A stretch of DNA of 64,000 nt. Source: Streptomyces aureoverticillatus (GTDB taxonomy: Bacteria > Actinomycetota > Actinomycetes > Streptomycetales > Streptomycetaceae). Of the stretch, positions 7,625-15,770 are shown piece after piece. The translations under genes were made by a program, and so were the position numbers. How positions within the stretch are numbered: the stretch's first letter is position 1; every line of letters begins with the position of its first letter. The DNA is taken from NCBI RefSeq assembly GCF_014649395.1, contig NZ_BMSY01000007.1, positions 310,001 through 374,000 on the forward strand. Direction: 5' to 3'. The notes under the pieces were generated by a model that was not told where the DNA came from, did not search any database, and saw only the letters and a program-made list of their open reading frames with translations.

Positions 7625-8224
7625 CTAGACGGCCTTCTGCCCCTCCAGGTCCTGTTCGAGTCCGGCCGCCTCCCTGCGGCGGGCCCGGTACGCCGCGACG
7701 TGCAGCCGGTTTCCGCAGGTGCGGCTGTCGCAGTAGCGGCGCGAACGGTTCCGGGACAGGTCGATGAAGGCCCGTCGGCAGTCCGGCGCCTCGCACCGGC
7801 GCAGCCGCTCCTGCTCGCCCGCGACGACGAAGAAGGCCAGCGCCATCCCGCAGTCGGCGGCCAGATGGTCGGCGACGGAGGCGCCGGGTGCGAAATAGTG
7901 CACGTGCCAGTCGTAGCCGTCGTGGTCGGTCAGCCGCGGCGTGGTGCCCGCCGCCGCGATCAGCTCGTTGATCAGAGCCGCCGCCACGTGCGGCTCCTTG
8001 GCCGCGAAGACCTCGGCGAACCGCCCGCGGATGCGGTGCACCCCCGCCAGATCCCGCTCCGTGAGCACGCCGACGTCACTGATCGCGTGGCTCTGCACGA
8101 ACTCGCTCAGAGCCGGCACGTCCGCGAGCCCTTCGACGGTGTCGCCGCTCTCTTCGTCTGGCGCGGAGTTCACCAGATCGACCACGGCTTCGAGCGCACA
8201 CCGGGTGTCGTGGGTGATCAGCAC
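7625..8224 (-). CDS. CGNR zinc-finger domain protein (putative regulator)
   Basis: 199 residues. The C-terminal zinc finger has Cys144 and Cys149 (CEAPDC), Cys165 and Cys170, and ends in the diagnostic CGNR, followed by a basic helix (AAYRARRR) suited to DNA binding. The N-terminal 130 residues form the ABATE domain found with CGNR, proposed to sense a ligand. GTG 8224 is the chosen start because agggag stands 6 nt before it; ATG 8266 lacks a ribosome site. Family members are assumed to be transcription regulators, but the target is unknown. Confidence 0.78.
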   Translation of the reverse strand: MLITHDTRCALEAVVDLVNSAPDEESGDTVEGLADVPALSEFVQSHAISDVGVLTERDLAGVHRIRGRFAEVFAAKEPHVAAALINELIAAAGTTPRLTDHDGYDWHVHYFAPGASVADHLAADCGMALAFFVVAGEQERLRRCEAPDCRRAFIDLSRNRSRRYCDSRTCGNRLHVAAYRARRREAAGLEQDLEGQKAV

Positions 8225-8521
8225 GATTCGCTCCCTGGCCTGGGTAGTGGGGTCTCCCCTGCTCATGGAGAGCCGGGGGAGGGGCGCCCGCCGATGCTGG
8301 CCGATGCTAGCGGCTCGTGCCGCGCGTGCCACGGCGCCGGCGCCGCGGAAATCCGCGACACCGGCGCCGGTGCCTGCTGCCTGCCGTTGTGTCGTTGTCC
8401 GTCGGCGGCTGTCGTCGTCCGCCGCCGGCTCTGGTCGGTCCCTGTCGTCGCTCGTCGTGGGCGTGCCCGCGCCGTCTCCCCGAGTCGGACGGCGCCCCGC
8501 GGCTCCCGGACCGTGGCCGGA
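8225..8521. other. Intergenic region between CGNR gene and ssgB
   Basis: No gene is supported in these 297 bp. The left part (8254-8281) holds an inverted-repeat element with arms ctcccc/gggggag, similar to one at 775-805. The rest is low-complexity G/C sequence rich in gccggcg and gtcgtcg runs. The promoter of the leftward CGNR gene must lie here, but I cannot place it. Confidence 0.5.
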
Positions 8522-8935
8522 CTAGCTTTCGGCCAAAATGTGTGAGAGCTCCGTGTCGAGGTCGAAGTGACGATGTTCGGTGCCGGGCGGCACGGCCGCG
8601 TCGGTACGCTTCAGGAACGATTCCAGGGCCCGCGCCGGGGCCTCGAGCAGAGCCTCACCCTCCGGGGAGCTCAGGGCGATGCAGACGACGCCCTGACCGT
8701 GGCTGCGGGACGGCCAGACGCGGACGTCGCCGGTGCCGGTGGGCCGGTGCAGGCCCTCGGCGAGGAGGTCGCGGGCGAACACCCATTCGACGGTCTCCTC
8801 GGCTCCGGTGTGGAAGGTGGCGTGCACGGCATAGGGATCGGCCGTGTCATACCGCAGTCCTGCGGGTACAGGCAGTGAGGACTCGCTCGACACAACGAGG
8901 CGCAGGTGCAGCTCGCAGCTGACCGTGGTGTTCAT
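8522..8935 (-). CDS. ssgB: Sporulation-specific cell-division activator SsgB
   Basis: 137 residues, the exact length I recall for Streptomyces SsgB, starting MNTTVSCELHLRLVVSSESS and ending LDTELSHILAES. SsgB is a SALP-family protein that sits at future septum sites in aerial hyphae, recruits FtsZ with the help of SsgA, and is essential for sporulation. No membrane segment or enzyme motif is present, as expected. The ATG follows gaaagg at 11 nt. A sigma-H-like promoter candidate lies at 8995-9020, consistent with published sigma-H control of ssgB in S. coelicolor. It is transcribed divergently from the PGPGW gene. Confidence 0.95.
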   Translation of the reverse strand: MNTTVSCELHLRLVVSSESSLPVPAGLRYDTADPYAVHATFHTGAEETVEWVFARDLLAEGLHRPTGTGDVRVWPSRSHGQGVVCIALSSPEGEALLEAPARALESFLKRTDAAVPPGTEHRHFDLDTELSHILAES

Positions 8936-8994
8936 AAGCGCCAGGGCCTTTCGCTCAGTGTGCGCTCGGGGATTCGCACGTCGGCGAAATCGAC

Positions 8995-9020
8995 ATGCCA
9001 CCTACGGTGCCGTTGTAAAC
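8995..9020 (-). promoter_or_regulatory. Candidate sigma-H-type promoter of ssgB
   Basis: On the minus strand GTTT (9017-9020) and GTGGCAT are separated by about 15 bp, resembling the GTTT-N14-16-GGGTAT pattern of sigma-B/sigma-H promoters, about 60 nt upstream of the ssgB ATG. ssgB is reported to depend on sigma-H in S. coelicolor. The -10 match is only partial. Confidence 0.4.
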
Positions 9021-9126
9021 CCCTCTGGGAGTTTTGGGTGTCTTTAGGTGGCCCGTATGGCGGCTTGTCCGTTTGGTTCGTACGGCCATTCCGGTGACGG
9101 GTTTCCGTCCGGTAAGGTCTGGCTGC

Positions 9127-9573
9127 ATGAATACGGGGAGTGACGAGTCCAAGATGGCCGCCGCCGTCGACGACGTGGCCGAGCAGGTCAAAGCCGAAAA
9201 GCCCTTCGGGTCCCGGGCGCCTGAGTTCATCAAGGCCCGCCGGACACTGCACCTGAGCTGGCAGGTCGGCGTGTTCATCGTGGGTCTGGCCGTGGTCGTC
9301 GCGGGCATCATCATGCTGCCCCTGCCGGGGCCGGGCTGGGTCGTGATCTTCGGCGGCATGGCGATCTGGGCGACCGAGTTCGTCTGGGCGCAGCTCGTGC
9401 TCCGCTGGACGAAGCGGAAGGTCACCGAGGCCGCCCAGCGTGCCCTCGACCCACGGGTGCGCCGCCGCAACATCATCCTCACGAGCATCGCCCTGGTGAT
9501 CGTCGCCGCCCTCGGCGGGATCTATCTGTGGAAGTTCGGCATCCAGATGCCCTGGAAGATCAACGATCAGTGA
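9127..9573 (+). CDS. PGPGW-motif integral membrane protein (TIGR02611 family)
   Basis: 148 residues. A polar N-terminal 50 residues precede two close membrane segments (about 57-77 and 79-97) joined by LPLPGPGWVVIFGG, the PGPGW signature of this family of unknown function. A third segment lies at about 120-140. ATG 9127 is preceded by TAAGGT (9113-9118), 8 nt away, and no ribosome site, so the mRNA may be leaderless. The family commonly neighbours ssgB in Streptomyces; no role is established. Confidence 0.82.
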   Translation: MNTGSDESKMAAAVDDVAEQVKAEKPFGSRAPEFIKARRTLHLSWQVGVFIVGLAVVVAGIIMLPLPGPGWVVIFGGMAIWATEFVWAQLVLRWTKRKVTEAAQRALDPRVRRRNIILTSIALVIVAALGGIYLWKFGIQMPWKINDQ

Positions 9574-9657
9574 GGCGGGCTCCGTCGGGGTGGTCACCGC
9601 CCCGGTCGGGGTGGTCGGAGGCACCCTCTGACATGGGGTAATGTTCTCTGTGCGCCC

Positions 9658-9729
9658 GGGCGATTAGCTCAGTGGGAGAGCGCTTCGTTCACACCGAAGA
9701 GGTCACTGGTTCGAACCCAGTATCGCCCA
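9658..9729 (+). tRNA. tRNA-Val (CAC), copy 1
   Basis: A 72-nt cloverleaf. GGGCGAT/ATCGCCC acceptor arms are perfect, the discriminator is A and the anticodon loop TTCACAC gives CAC. TAATGT (9639-9644) upstream may be the -10. The hairpin at 9739-9772 terminates it. Confidence 0.95.
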
Positions 9730-9738
9730 CCCGGGATT

Positions 9739-9772
9739 GTGGCCCGGAGGCTGGAAACAGCCTCCGGGCCAC
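9739..9772 (+). terminator. Terminator of tRNA-Val(CAC) copy 1
   Basis: A perfect 14-bp stem (gtggcccggaggct/agcctccgggccac) with a 6-nt loop lies 10 nt after the tRNA 3' end. No T tract follows. Confidence 0.7.
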
Positions 9773-9779
9773 TGTCGTA

Positions 9780-9851
9780 TCCGGATCCCGCGCGTCCGTG
9801 GCGGATGTATGCGACTCCGGATCTCGCGGGGCCGTGGCGGATGTATGCGAC
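9780..9851. repeat. Two tandem 36-bp repeats after tRNA-Val
   Basis: Two adjacent 36-bp units (9780-9815 and 9816-9851) begin tccggat and end with an identical 20-mer, ccgtggcggatgtatgcgac. They lie between the tRNA terminator and the SRPBCC gene, outside any gene I can support. They may be duplicated regulator sites; no function is known. Confidence 0.7.
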
Positions 9852-9985
9852 GACCGTATGTGACGGTCTTTCATGGAAATTCGCGGCCTGTGCGGGCACG
9901 TCCGGAATAACTCGTTCCTATTTCCGTGAGTTGACGATCCGTCCGTTCTGTCGCGCGGATATCGGCCCGGCCGCAGACTGGGACC

Positions 9986-10432
9986 ATGGACTGGTGCCAT
10001 TACCGCTTCCGGAGTGTGTGGAATCTGCCCGCCGCCCCCGAGGCGGTGTTCGCCGTCCTCGAGCAGGCCCAGGACTACCCGCGGTGGTGGCCTCAGGTCC
10101 GCGCCGTGACCCCCCTCGGCGAGCGCGACGGCACCGCGCGGCTGCGGTCGCTGCTCCCGTACGACCTCCTCATCACCGCCGAGGAGCGCCGCCACGACCC
10201 GGACCGCGGCATCCTGGAGATCGCCATGACCGGGGATCTCGAAGGCTGGGCGCGCTGGACCCTGACCGCCACCGAGGGCGGCACCCGGGCGCGCTTCGAC
10301 CAGGAGGTCGACGTCCGCAAGCCCCTGATGCGGCGCCTCGCGGTGCCCGGCCGGCCGCTGTTCCTCCTCAACCACGCCCTGATGATGCGGGCGGGGCGCC
10401 GGGGGCTGGTCGCCCACCTGGAAGCGGTTTGA
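9986..10432 (+). CDS. SRPBCC (START-like/polyketide cyclase-type) family protein
   Basis: 148 residues. It begins with the family's usual VWNLPAAPEAVFAVLEQAQDYPRWWPQV, a beta strand plus the helix that closes the ligand cavity, and ends with a long C-terminal helix (RPLFLLNHALMMRAGRRGLVAHL). SRPBCC proteins bind hydrophobic ligands or act as cyclases; the ligand is not predictable. CAGACT (9974-9979) stands 6 nt before the ATG and there is no ribosome site, a leaderless pattern. Its stop codon overlaps the -35 of the next tRNA promoter. Confidence 0.8.
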   Translation: MDWCHYRFRSVWNLPAAPEAVFAVLEQAQDYPRWWPQVRAVTPLGERDGTARLRSLLPYDLLITAEERRHDPDRGILEIAMTGDLEGWARWTLTATEGGTRARFDQEVDVRKPLMRRLAVPGRPLFLLNHALMMRAGRRGLVAHLEAV

Positions 10433-10458
10433 ACGAAGGGCGCCCGGACCTGTATTGT
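10429..10458 (+). promoter_or_regulatory. Promoter of tRNA-Val(CAC) copy 2
   Basis: TTGAAC (10429-10434) and TATTGT (10453-10458) are 18 bp apart and place the start about 7 nt before the tRNA. The -35 overlaps the stop codon of the SRPBCC gene. Confidence 0.6.
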
Positions 10459-10471
10459 TCAGTGCGTTCCC

Positions 10472-10543
10472 GGGCGATTAGCTCAGTGGGAGAGCGCTTC
10501 GTTCACACCGAAGAGGTCACTGGTTCGAACCCAGTATCGCCCA
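10472..10543 (+). tRNA. tRNA-Val (CAC), copy 2
   Basis: Identical over all 72 nt to the copy at 9658-9729: acceptor GGGCGAT/ATCGCCC, anticodon CAC. The copies are separated by the SRPBCC gene, and each has its own terminator. Confidence 0.95.
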
Positions 10544-10554
10544 CCCGGAGAATG

Positions 10555-10583
10555 CCGGTCCGTCGATGACGGACCGGTTTTTT
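10555..10583 (+). terminator. Intrinsic terminator of tRNA-Val(CAC) copy 2
   Basis: A perfect 10-bp stem (ccggtccgtc/gacggaccgg) with loop gat is followed at once by a run of T. It also lies just past the stop of the convergent exonuclease gene. Confidence 0.85.
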
Positions 10584-10615
10584 CATGCCCGCCCCGGCGG
10601 GCGGCGTGGCAACGC

Positions 10616-11341
10616 TCAGGCGGCCGCGGGCAGTTCGGGACGCAGCGGCCAGGCCGGATCGACCGCCTCCGGTGCACCGCTGCGCGCGAACCACGCCTGG
10701 AGCCCGCGCGCCTGGGCCGCGTGCCACACCGCCTGCAACGTGTGCAGCTCGGCGGGGGACAGGCGCTCCAGGCGGGCGGAGTAACGGCGCCCCACCGCAC
10801 GTACGACATCGAGCGCGGCCTGGGCGTCGGCCGCCGCGTCATGCGCGCCCGCCAGCTCCACGCCGTAGTGCTCGCACAGGTCGGACAGCGTGCGGCGGCC
10901 CTTGCGGTAGCGATCGAGCTGCCGGTCGAGGACCCGCGGGTCCAGGACGCACAGCGGATAGCTCTCCAGATAGCGCGCGAGCGACGAGGCGCGGTGCCTG
11001 CGCAACTCCCGGTCGAAGAGCGTCAGATCGAACGGCGCGTTCATCACCACCAGGGGCCGCCCCGCCGCCCCCTGCTCCGCCAGCTCGCGCCCTATCTCCT
11101 CCATCACCGGAGCCGGCCAGCGGCCGTTGCGCTCCAGATGCTCCTGGGTGAGTCCGTGCACCGCGGTGGCGCCCGCGGGGACCGGAACGCCCGGATTCAC
11201 CAGCCAGCGGGTGACGCGGGGCCGGGCCCCCGCGCCGTTCTGGACGACGACGGCGGCCGACACGATCCGGTCGGTCTCGACGTCGACACCCGTGGTCTCC
11301 GTGTCGAATGCGGCCAATGGTCCCTCGTACCAGCACGTCAT
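10616..11341 (-). CDS. DnaQ-like 3'-5' exonuclease (DEDDh family)
   Basis: 241 residues. ExoI motif AAFDTETTG (Asp13, Glu15), ExoII region VVMNAPFDLTLFDREL (Asn/Asp) and ExoIII GAHDAAADAQAAL with the DEDDh histidine and aspartate are all present, so it should be an active two-metal exonuclease. It resembles the epsilon subunit of polymerase III but has its own extension after about residue 180. The substrate is unknown. ATG start with gaggag about 8 nt upstream. It is divergent from the DUF4365 gene across about 165 bp. Confidence 0.88.
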   Translation of the reverse strand: MTCWYEGPLAAFDTETTGVDVETDRIVSAAVVVQNGAGARPRVTRWLVNPGVPVPAGATAVHGLTQEHLERNGRWPAPVMEEIGRELAEQGAAGRPLVVMNAPFDLTLFDRELRRHRASSLARYLESYPLCVLDPRVLDRQLDRYRKGRRTLSDLCEHYGVELAGAHDAAADAQAALDVVRAVGRRYSARLERLSPAELHTLQAVWHAAQARGLQAWFARSGAPEAVDPAWPLRPELPAAA

Positions 11342-11508
11342 GGTGACGCAACTCCTCGTTCAGCTCCGGCAGTTGACCTGCGTAACTGCCCACGCTGGTG
11401 ATACCCGGGCCGTTTGCGCCGAACCCGGCACGGAGACAACACAGGTACAGGGCACGGACATCGACCGGCCCGAGCGGGGAAACCTCTGGTTCGGAAGGCT
11501 TGTTGGAC

Positions 11509-12075
11509 ATGGCGCTCGCGCAGCCCGAACAGGGTGGGCTGCTGCCCGAGCGGATCGCACCGCCGCGCGGCACACTCGCCACCACCGCCTGTATGGAGAC
11601 CCTTCAGGTGGGCTATCTGCACGCCGTCGCCGCCGCCGCGGGGTGCTCGCTCTCCCAGCCCTTTCCGGACAACGGCATCGACTGGCACGTCAGCCACAGC
11701 GCCCCCGGGCACACCGTCGACGACGAAGTCACCATCAAGGTGCAGCTCAAGTGCACGTACCAGATGCCACCCCGGCCGGCGGGGCCCGCCTTCTCCTTCA
11801 CGCTGGACAACGCGCACCTGGAGAAGCTCGCCCGCACACCCGTGTCGGTGCACAAGATCCTGGTGGTGATGATCGTGCCGCGCTCGCAGGACGACTGGCT
11901 GCGGGCCGGCCACGACCGGCTCGACCTGCGGCACTGCTGCTACTGGACCAACCTCGCCGGACACCCCGTGACCGGCAGGCGAAGGACCACCGTCCGCGTA
12001 CCGACCGCGCGGATCTTCGACGACCGGGCGCTCTGCGAGATCATGACGCGCGTCGGAACGGGAGGGAAACCGTGA
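11509..12075 (+). CDS. DUF4365 protein, nuclease-like (PD-(D/E)XK type)
   Basis: 188 residues. GTLATTACMETLQVGYL (Glu30), DNGIDWHV (Asp58) and VTIKVQLKCTY (Gln79-x-Lys81) fit the E...D...QxK layout of PD-(D/E)XK-related nucleases to which DUF4365 is assigned. No partner toxin or methylase is visible. ATG 11509 gives the family-typical N-terminus MALAQPEQGG. The stop overlaps the next gene's GTG (gtga), so the two are coupled. The assignment to the nuclease superfamily is inference from motif spacing. Confidence 0.7.
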   Translation: MALAQPEQGGLLPERIAPPRGTLATTACMETLQVGYLHAVAAAAGCSLSQPFPDNGIDWHVSHSAPGHTVDDEVTIKVQLKCTYQMPPRPAGPAFSFTLDNAHLEKLARTPVSVHKILVVMIVPRSQDDWLRAGHDRLDLRHCCYWTNLAGHPVTGRRRTTVRVPTARIFDDRALCEIMTRVGTGGKP

Positions 12076-13301
12076 CGCACCGCCCGATCGACGAACCCGT
12101 GCCGCCCCGCGGCCTGCGCCCCCACCCCGCCGACGCCCCCGGCCTCACGTCCGACCCGCCCGAGCCCGGCCAGGTCGACCCCGCCGTGCTCGGCGCGCTG
12201 CTCGACCGGCACGGCTGGCAGCGCCGCGGCGGCGCCGCCGGGCGCTACTCCCGCTGGACCCCGCCGGGGCCGGGCCACACCGGCACCAGCCTGCTCGTGC
12301 CGGAGAGCCGCGCCTTCCCCGACTGCGAGGACCTCATCGGCGAGGCCCTGACCGCGCTGGCCCGCAGCGGTACGCCGTCCGCCCGCGAAGTGCTCGTGTC
12401 GCTGGCCGTGCCCAGCGACGAGATCCGCTGGTGGCGCGATGTGCCGAGCGGCCCCGCGGGCGCGGCCGCCTGGACCGCCGAGGAACAACTGCGCGGCGCC
12501 GCACGCCAGATGCTGCTCGCGGGCGCGCTCGCCGCCCGCGCCCGAGCCGGGTACTACGGTGCGCGGCACCGCCGCCCCGCGGCCGCCTCACTGGAGAACA
12601 TCCTGGTGGGGCCCGCCCCCGGCGGACGACGGCTGACCGCCTTCGTGCCCGTGCCCGCCGGGCGGCCGCTCGCCGTGCGGCTGCACCAGGCGCTGTACGC
12701 GGCCCGCGAGGCCGTCGACTACCAGCGGGCCACCGGCGGCATGGACGCGTTCGACGGCGCCGTCGGCGCGGGCGTCAGCCACGAGCTGATCGAGGCCGTC
12801 GTCGCCCTGGTCCGCGGCACCGAGGGCGCCAGGGTCGGCGTGCAGTGGTCACCCGCCGCCGGGGTGCCCGAGGGCTGCGCGGCGTCTGCCGAGCCCGTCG
12901 AGTTCTCGCCCGGCGACCTGCCCGTGCTGCGCGAGGCCGGCGCCCGCTATCTGCGCGAGGAGCCGTCGGTGCCGGTGCGGATCACCGGGACCGTGGTGCG
13001 CATGCGGCGCTCGGGGCCGCGCGGTGCGGGCACGGTGCGGGTGCGGGTGCTCGCGGGCGCCGAGATCCCGCAGGTGCGGATGTCCCTGGACGAGGAGGAC
13101 TACCGCATCGCCGGGCACGCGCATCTGGTCGGCCTGCCGATCCGGGTGCACGGCCGGCTGGAGAGCCGGGGCGGCTTCCGCAGGCTCACTGAGGCGGCGA
13201 AGGTGGTGCCGGTGCAGGTCGACGACGCCGAGCGGGACCGCCTGATGAAGTCGCTCCACGAGAACCTGGACTTCTTCCAGGAGGCGTGCGGCGGGGACTG
13301 A
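12072..13301 (+). CDS. Unrecognised protein coupled to DUF4365 gene, OB-fold-like C-terminus
   Basis: 409 residues. No named family is recognised. The C-terminal quarter (about 300-390) has alternating strands typical of an OB fold (PVRITGTVVRMRR, GTVRVRVLAG, GLPIRVHGRLESRGGFRRL), which often binds nucleic acid. The middle is helical (ALYAAREAVDYQRATGG). The GTG start overlaps the upstream stop and follows ggaggg at 5 nt. Coupling to a nuclease-like gene suggests a joint function in DNA or RNA metabolism. Confidence 0.75.
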   Translation: MTHRPIDEPVPPRGLRPHPADAPGLTSDPPEPGQVDPAVLGALLDRHGWQRRGGAAGRYSRWTPPGPGHTGTSLLVPESRAFPDCEDLIGEALTALARSGTPSAREVLVSLAVPSDEIRWWRDVPSGPAGAAAWTAEEQLRGAARQMLLAGALAARARAGYYGARHRRPAAASLENILVGPAPGGRRLTAFVPVPAGRPLAVRLHQALYAAREAVDYQRATGGMDAFDGAVGAGVSHELIEAVVALVRGTEGARVGVQWSPAAGVPEGCAASAEPVEFSPGDLPVLREAGARYLREEPSVPVRITGTVVRMRRSGPRGAGTVRVRVLAGAEIPQVRMSLDEEDYRIAGHAHLVGLPIRVHGRLESRGGFRRLTEAAKVVPVQVDDAERDRLMKSLHENLDFFQEACGGD

Positions 13302-13532
13302 GGGGAGCCCGGCGGGGGCGTGCGGGGACGCCGTGGGCCGGGGCAGGGGCGGGAGCGAGGCCGGGGGATCGGGTGGCGGGAGACCGCCCGCCGCCCGGGG
13401 CCGGGGCAGGGGCCAGGGATAACCGTTTCGCGATGCGCCCCCACGGCTCGGTACGATTCGTTGCGCGTGCAGGAGCAGATCTGCCCGCAGCCCCCTCAGT
13501 CAGGGCGGCCCCCCTTCAGGCAGGAGAGACCG

Positions 13533-15515
13533 GTGTCAGACGTCCGTGTGATCATCCAACGCGATTCCGAGCGGGAAGAGCGCGTGGTGACCACGGGCAC
13601 CACGGCCGCCGAACTCTTCGACGGCGAGCGCACCGTCGTCGCGGCCCGGGTGGGCGACGAGCTGAAGGACCTGGCGTACGCGGTCGCCGACGGCGAGGTC
13701 GTCGAGCCGGTCGAGATCTCCTCCGAGGACGGCCTGAACATCCTGCGGCACTCGACCGCGCACGTGATGGCGCAGGCCGTGCAGGAGCTGTTCCCCGAGG
13801 CCAAGCTCGGCATCGGCCCGCCCATCCGCGACGGGTTCTACTACGACTTCGACGTCGCCGAGCCCTTCACCCCCGAGGACCTCAAGCGCATCGAGAAGAA
13901 GATGCAGGAGATCCAGAAGCGGGGCCAGCGCTTCTCGCGCCGCGTCACCAACGACGACGACGCCCGCGTCGAGCTCGCCGACGAGCCGTACAAGCTGGAG
14001 CTCATCGGCCTCAAGGGCAACGCCGCGAACGCCGCCGACGGCGCGGACGCCGAGGTGGGCGCCGGCGAGCTGACCATCTACGACAACCTCGACGCCAAGA
14101 CCGGCGAGCTGTGCTGGAAGGACCTCTGCCGCGGTCCGCACCTGCCCACCACCCGGAACATCCCGGCGTTCAAGCTGATGCGCTCCGCCGCCGCCTACTG
14201 GCGCGGCAGCGAGAAGAACCCGCAGCTCCAGCGCATCTACGGCACCGCCTGGCCGTCCAAGGACGAGCTGAAGGCGCACCTGGAGTTCCTCGCCGAGGCC
14301 GAGAAGCGCGACCACCGCAAGCTCGGCTCGGAGCTCGACCTGTTCTCCTTCCCGGAGGAGCTCGGCCCCGGCCTCGCGGTCTTCCACCCCAAGGGCGGCG
14401 TCGTACGCAAGGTCATGGAGGACTACTCGCGGCGCCGCCACGAGGAGTCCGGCTACGAGTTCGTGAACACCCCGCACATCTCGAAGGAGCACCTCTTCGA
14501 GACCTCCGGGCACCTGCCGCACTACGCGGAGGGCATGTTCCCGCCCATCGAGTTCGACGGGCAGAACTACCGCCTCAAGGCCATGAACTGCCCGATGCAC
14601 AACCTGATCTTCAAGTCGCGCGGCCGGTCCTACCGTGAACTGCCGCTGCGCCTCTTCGAGTTCGGCACCGTGTACCGCTACGAGAAGTCCGGCGTCGTGC
14701 ACGGCCTGACCCGCTCGCGCGGCTTCACCCAGGACGACTCGCACATCTACTGCACCAAGGACCAGATGGCCGAGGAGCTGGACAAGCTCCTCACCTTCGT
14801 CCTCGACCTGCTGCGCGACTACGGCCTGAACGAGTTCGAGCTGGAGCTGTCCACCCGCGACCCGGAGTCCGACAAGTTCATCGGCTCGGACGAGGACTGG
14901 GCCGAGGCCACCGAGGCGCTGCGGCTGGCCGCCGAGAAGCAGGGCCTGCCGCTGGTCCCGGACCCGGGCGGCGCCGCGTACTACGGCCCGAAGATCTCCG
15001 TCCAGGCGAAGGACGCGATCGGCCGCTCCTGGCAGATGTCGACCCTCCAGGTGGACTTCAACCAGCCCAAGCGGTTCGGCCTCGAGTACACCGCGGCGGA
15101 CGGCTCCCGGCAGCAGCCCGTCATGTTGCACCGGGCGCTGTTCGGCTCCATCGAGCGGTTCTTCGGCGTGCTCCTGGAGCACTACGCGGGCGCGTTCCCG
15201 GCGTGGCTGGCCCCGGTGCAGGCGGTCGGCATCCCGATCGGCGACGCCCACATCCCGTACCTGCGGGAGTTCGCCGAGAAGGCGCGCGCCCAGGGGCTGC
15301 GGGTCGAGGTGGACGCCTCGTCCGACCGCATGCAGAAGAAGATCAGGAACCAGCAGAAGGCCAAGGTGCCCTTCATGGTCATCGCGGGCGACGAGGACAT
15401 GGAGAACGGTGCCGTGTCCTTCCGCTACCGCGACGGCTTGCAGGAGAACGGCATCCCGGTCGACGAGGCCATCGCGAAGATCGTGAAGATCGTCGAGGAG
15501 CGCGTGCAGGTCTGA
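13533..15515 (+). CDS. thrS: Threonyl-tRNA synthetase
   Basis: 660 residues, normal length for the family. TGS domain at 1-62, editing (tRNA-SAD) domain with HSTAHVMAQ (His73, His77), class II catalytic core with the zinc cysteine in AMNCPMHN (Cys353), motif 2 (FGTVYRYEKSGVVHGLTRSR) and motif 3 (MLHRALFGSIERFFGVLLEH), then the anticodon-binding domain. It charges tRNA-Thr in the cytoplasm. GTG start with caggag about 7 nt upstream. TACGAT at 13452-13457 is a possible -10. No T-box is visible in the 231-bp upstream gap. Confidence 0.97.
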   Translation: MSDVRVIIQRDSEREERVVTTGTTAAELFDGERTVVAARVGDELKDLAYAVADGEVVEPVEISSEDGLNILRHSTAHVMAQAVQELFPEAKLGIGPPIRDGFYYDFDVAEPFTPEDLKRIEKKMQEIQKRGQRFSRRVTNDDDARVELADEPYKLELIGLKGNAANAADGADAEVGAGELTIYDNLDAKTGELCWKDLCRGPHLPTTRNIPAFKLMRSAAAYWRGSEKNPQLQRIYGTAWPSKDELKAHLEFLAEAEKRDHRKLGSELDLFSFPEELGPGLAVFHPKGGVVRKVMEDYSRRRHEESGYEFVNTPHISKEHLFETSGHLPHYAEGMFPPIEFDGQNYRLKAMNCPMHNLIFKSRGRSYRELPLRLFEFGTVYRYEKSGVVHGLTRSRGFTQDDSHIYCTKDQMAEELDKLLTFVLDLLRDYGLNEFELELSTRDPESDKFIGSDEDWAEATEALRLAAEKQGLPLVPDPGGAAYYGPKISVQAKDAIGRSWQMSTLQVDFNQPKRFGLEYTAADGSRQQPVMLHRALFGSIERFFGVLLEHYAGAFPAWLAPVQAVGIPIGDAHIPYLREFAEKARAQGLRVEVDASSDRMQKKIRNQQKAKVPFMVIAGDEDMENGAVSFRYRDGLQENGIPVDEAIAKIVKIVEERVQV

Positions 15516-15608
15516 CGGACGCCGGACGGCGATGCGTACGCACCGGACGACGATGCGTACGCGCTGGTGACTGCGATGTGTGCGCGTTGACGCGTACGAC
15601 GGCTCAGG

Positions 15609-15640
15609 AGGCCCCCGGGGACGTCCCCCGGGGGCCTTCC
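15609..15640 (+). terminator. Terminator after thrS
   Basis: A 12-bp stem (aggcccccgggg/ccccgggggcct) with a 5-nt loop lies about 95 bp after the thrS stop and before the HIT gene. Confidence 0.7.
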
Positions 15641-15770
15641 GCACGTCGAGCCCGTGGCTCGCGGACGCAGTCCCAGTCGCTGTCCGCGCAGACGTCGGCG
15701 CAGCGCGTAGTCAGCCAGGGCCCCGCCCCGGCGGCACGCTCCGAACGGGCGAAGTCATATGCTGCACAGC

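Noticed and set aside
9658..10543. Possible tRNA attachment site for an integrated element
   Set aside because: The two tRNA-Val(CAC) genes are complete and identical, each with its own terminator, and no integrase or mobile gene lies between them.
13302..13532. T-box or riboswitch before thrS
   Set aside because: The gap is short and G/C-rich, with no T-box core sequence and no specifier-loop pattern that I can find.
13536..15644. Long minus-strand open frame opposite thrS
   Set aside because: Shadow of thrS, which is complete on the plus strand.
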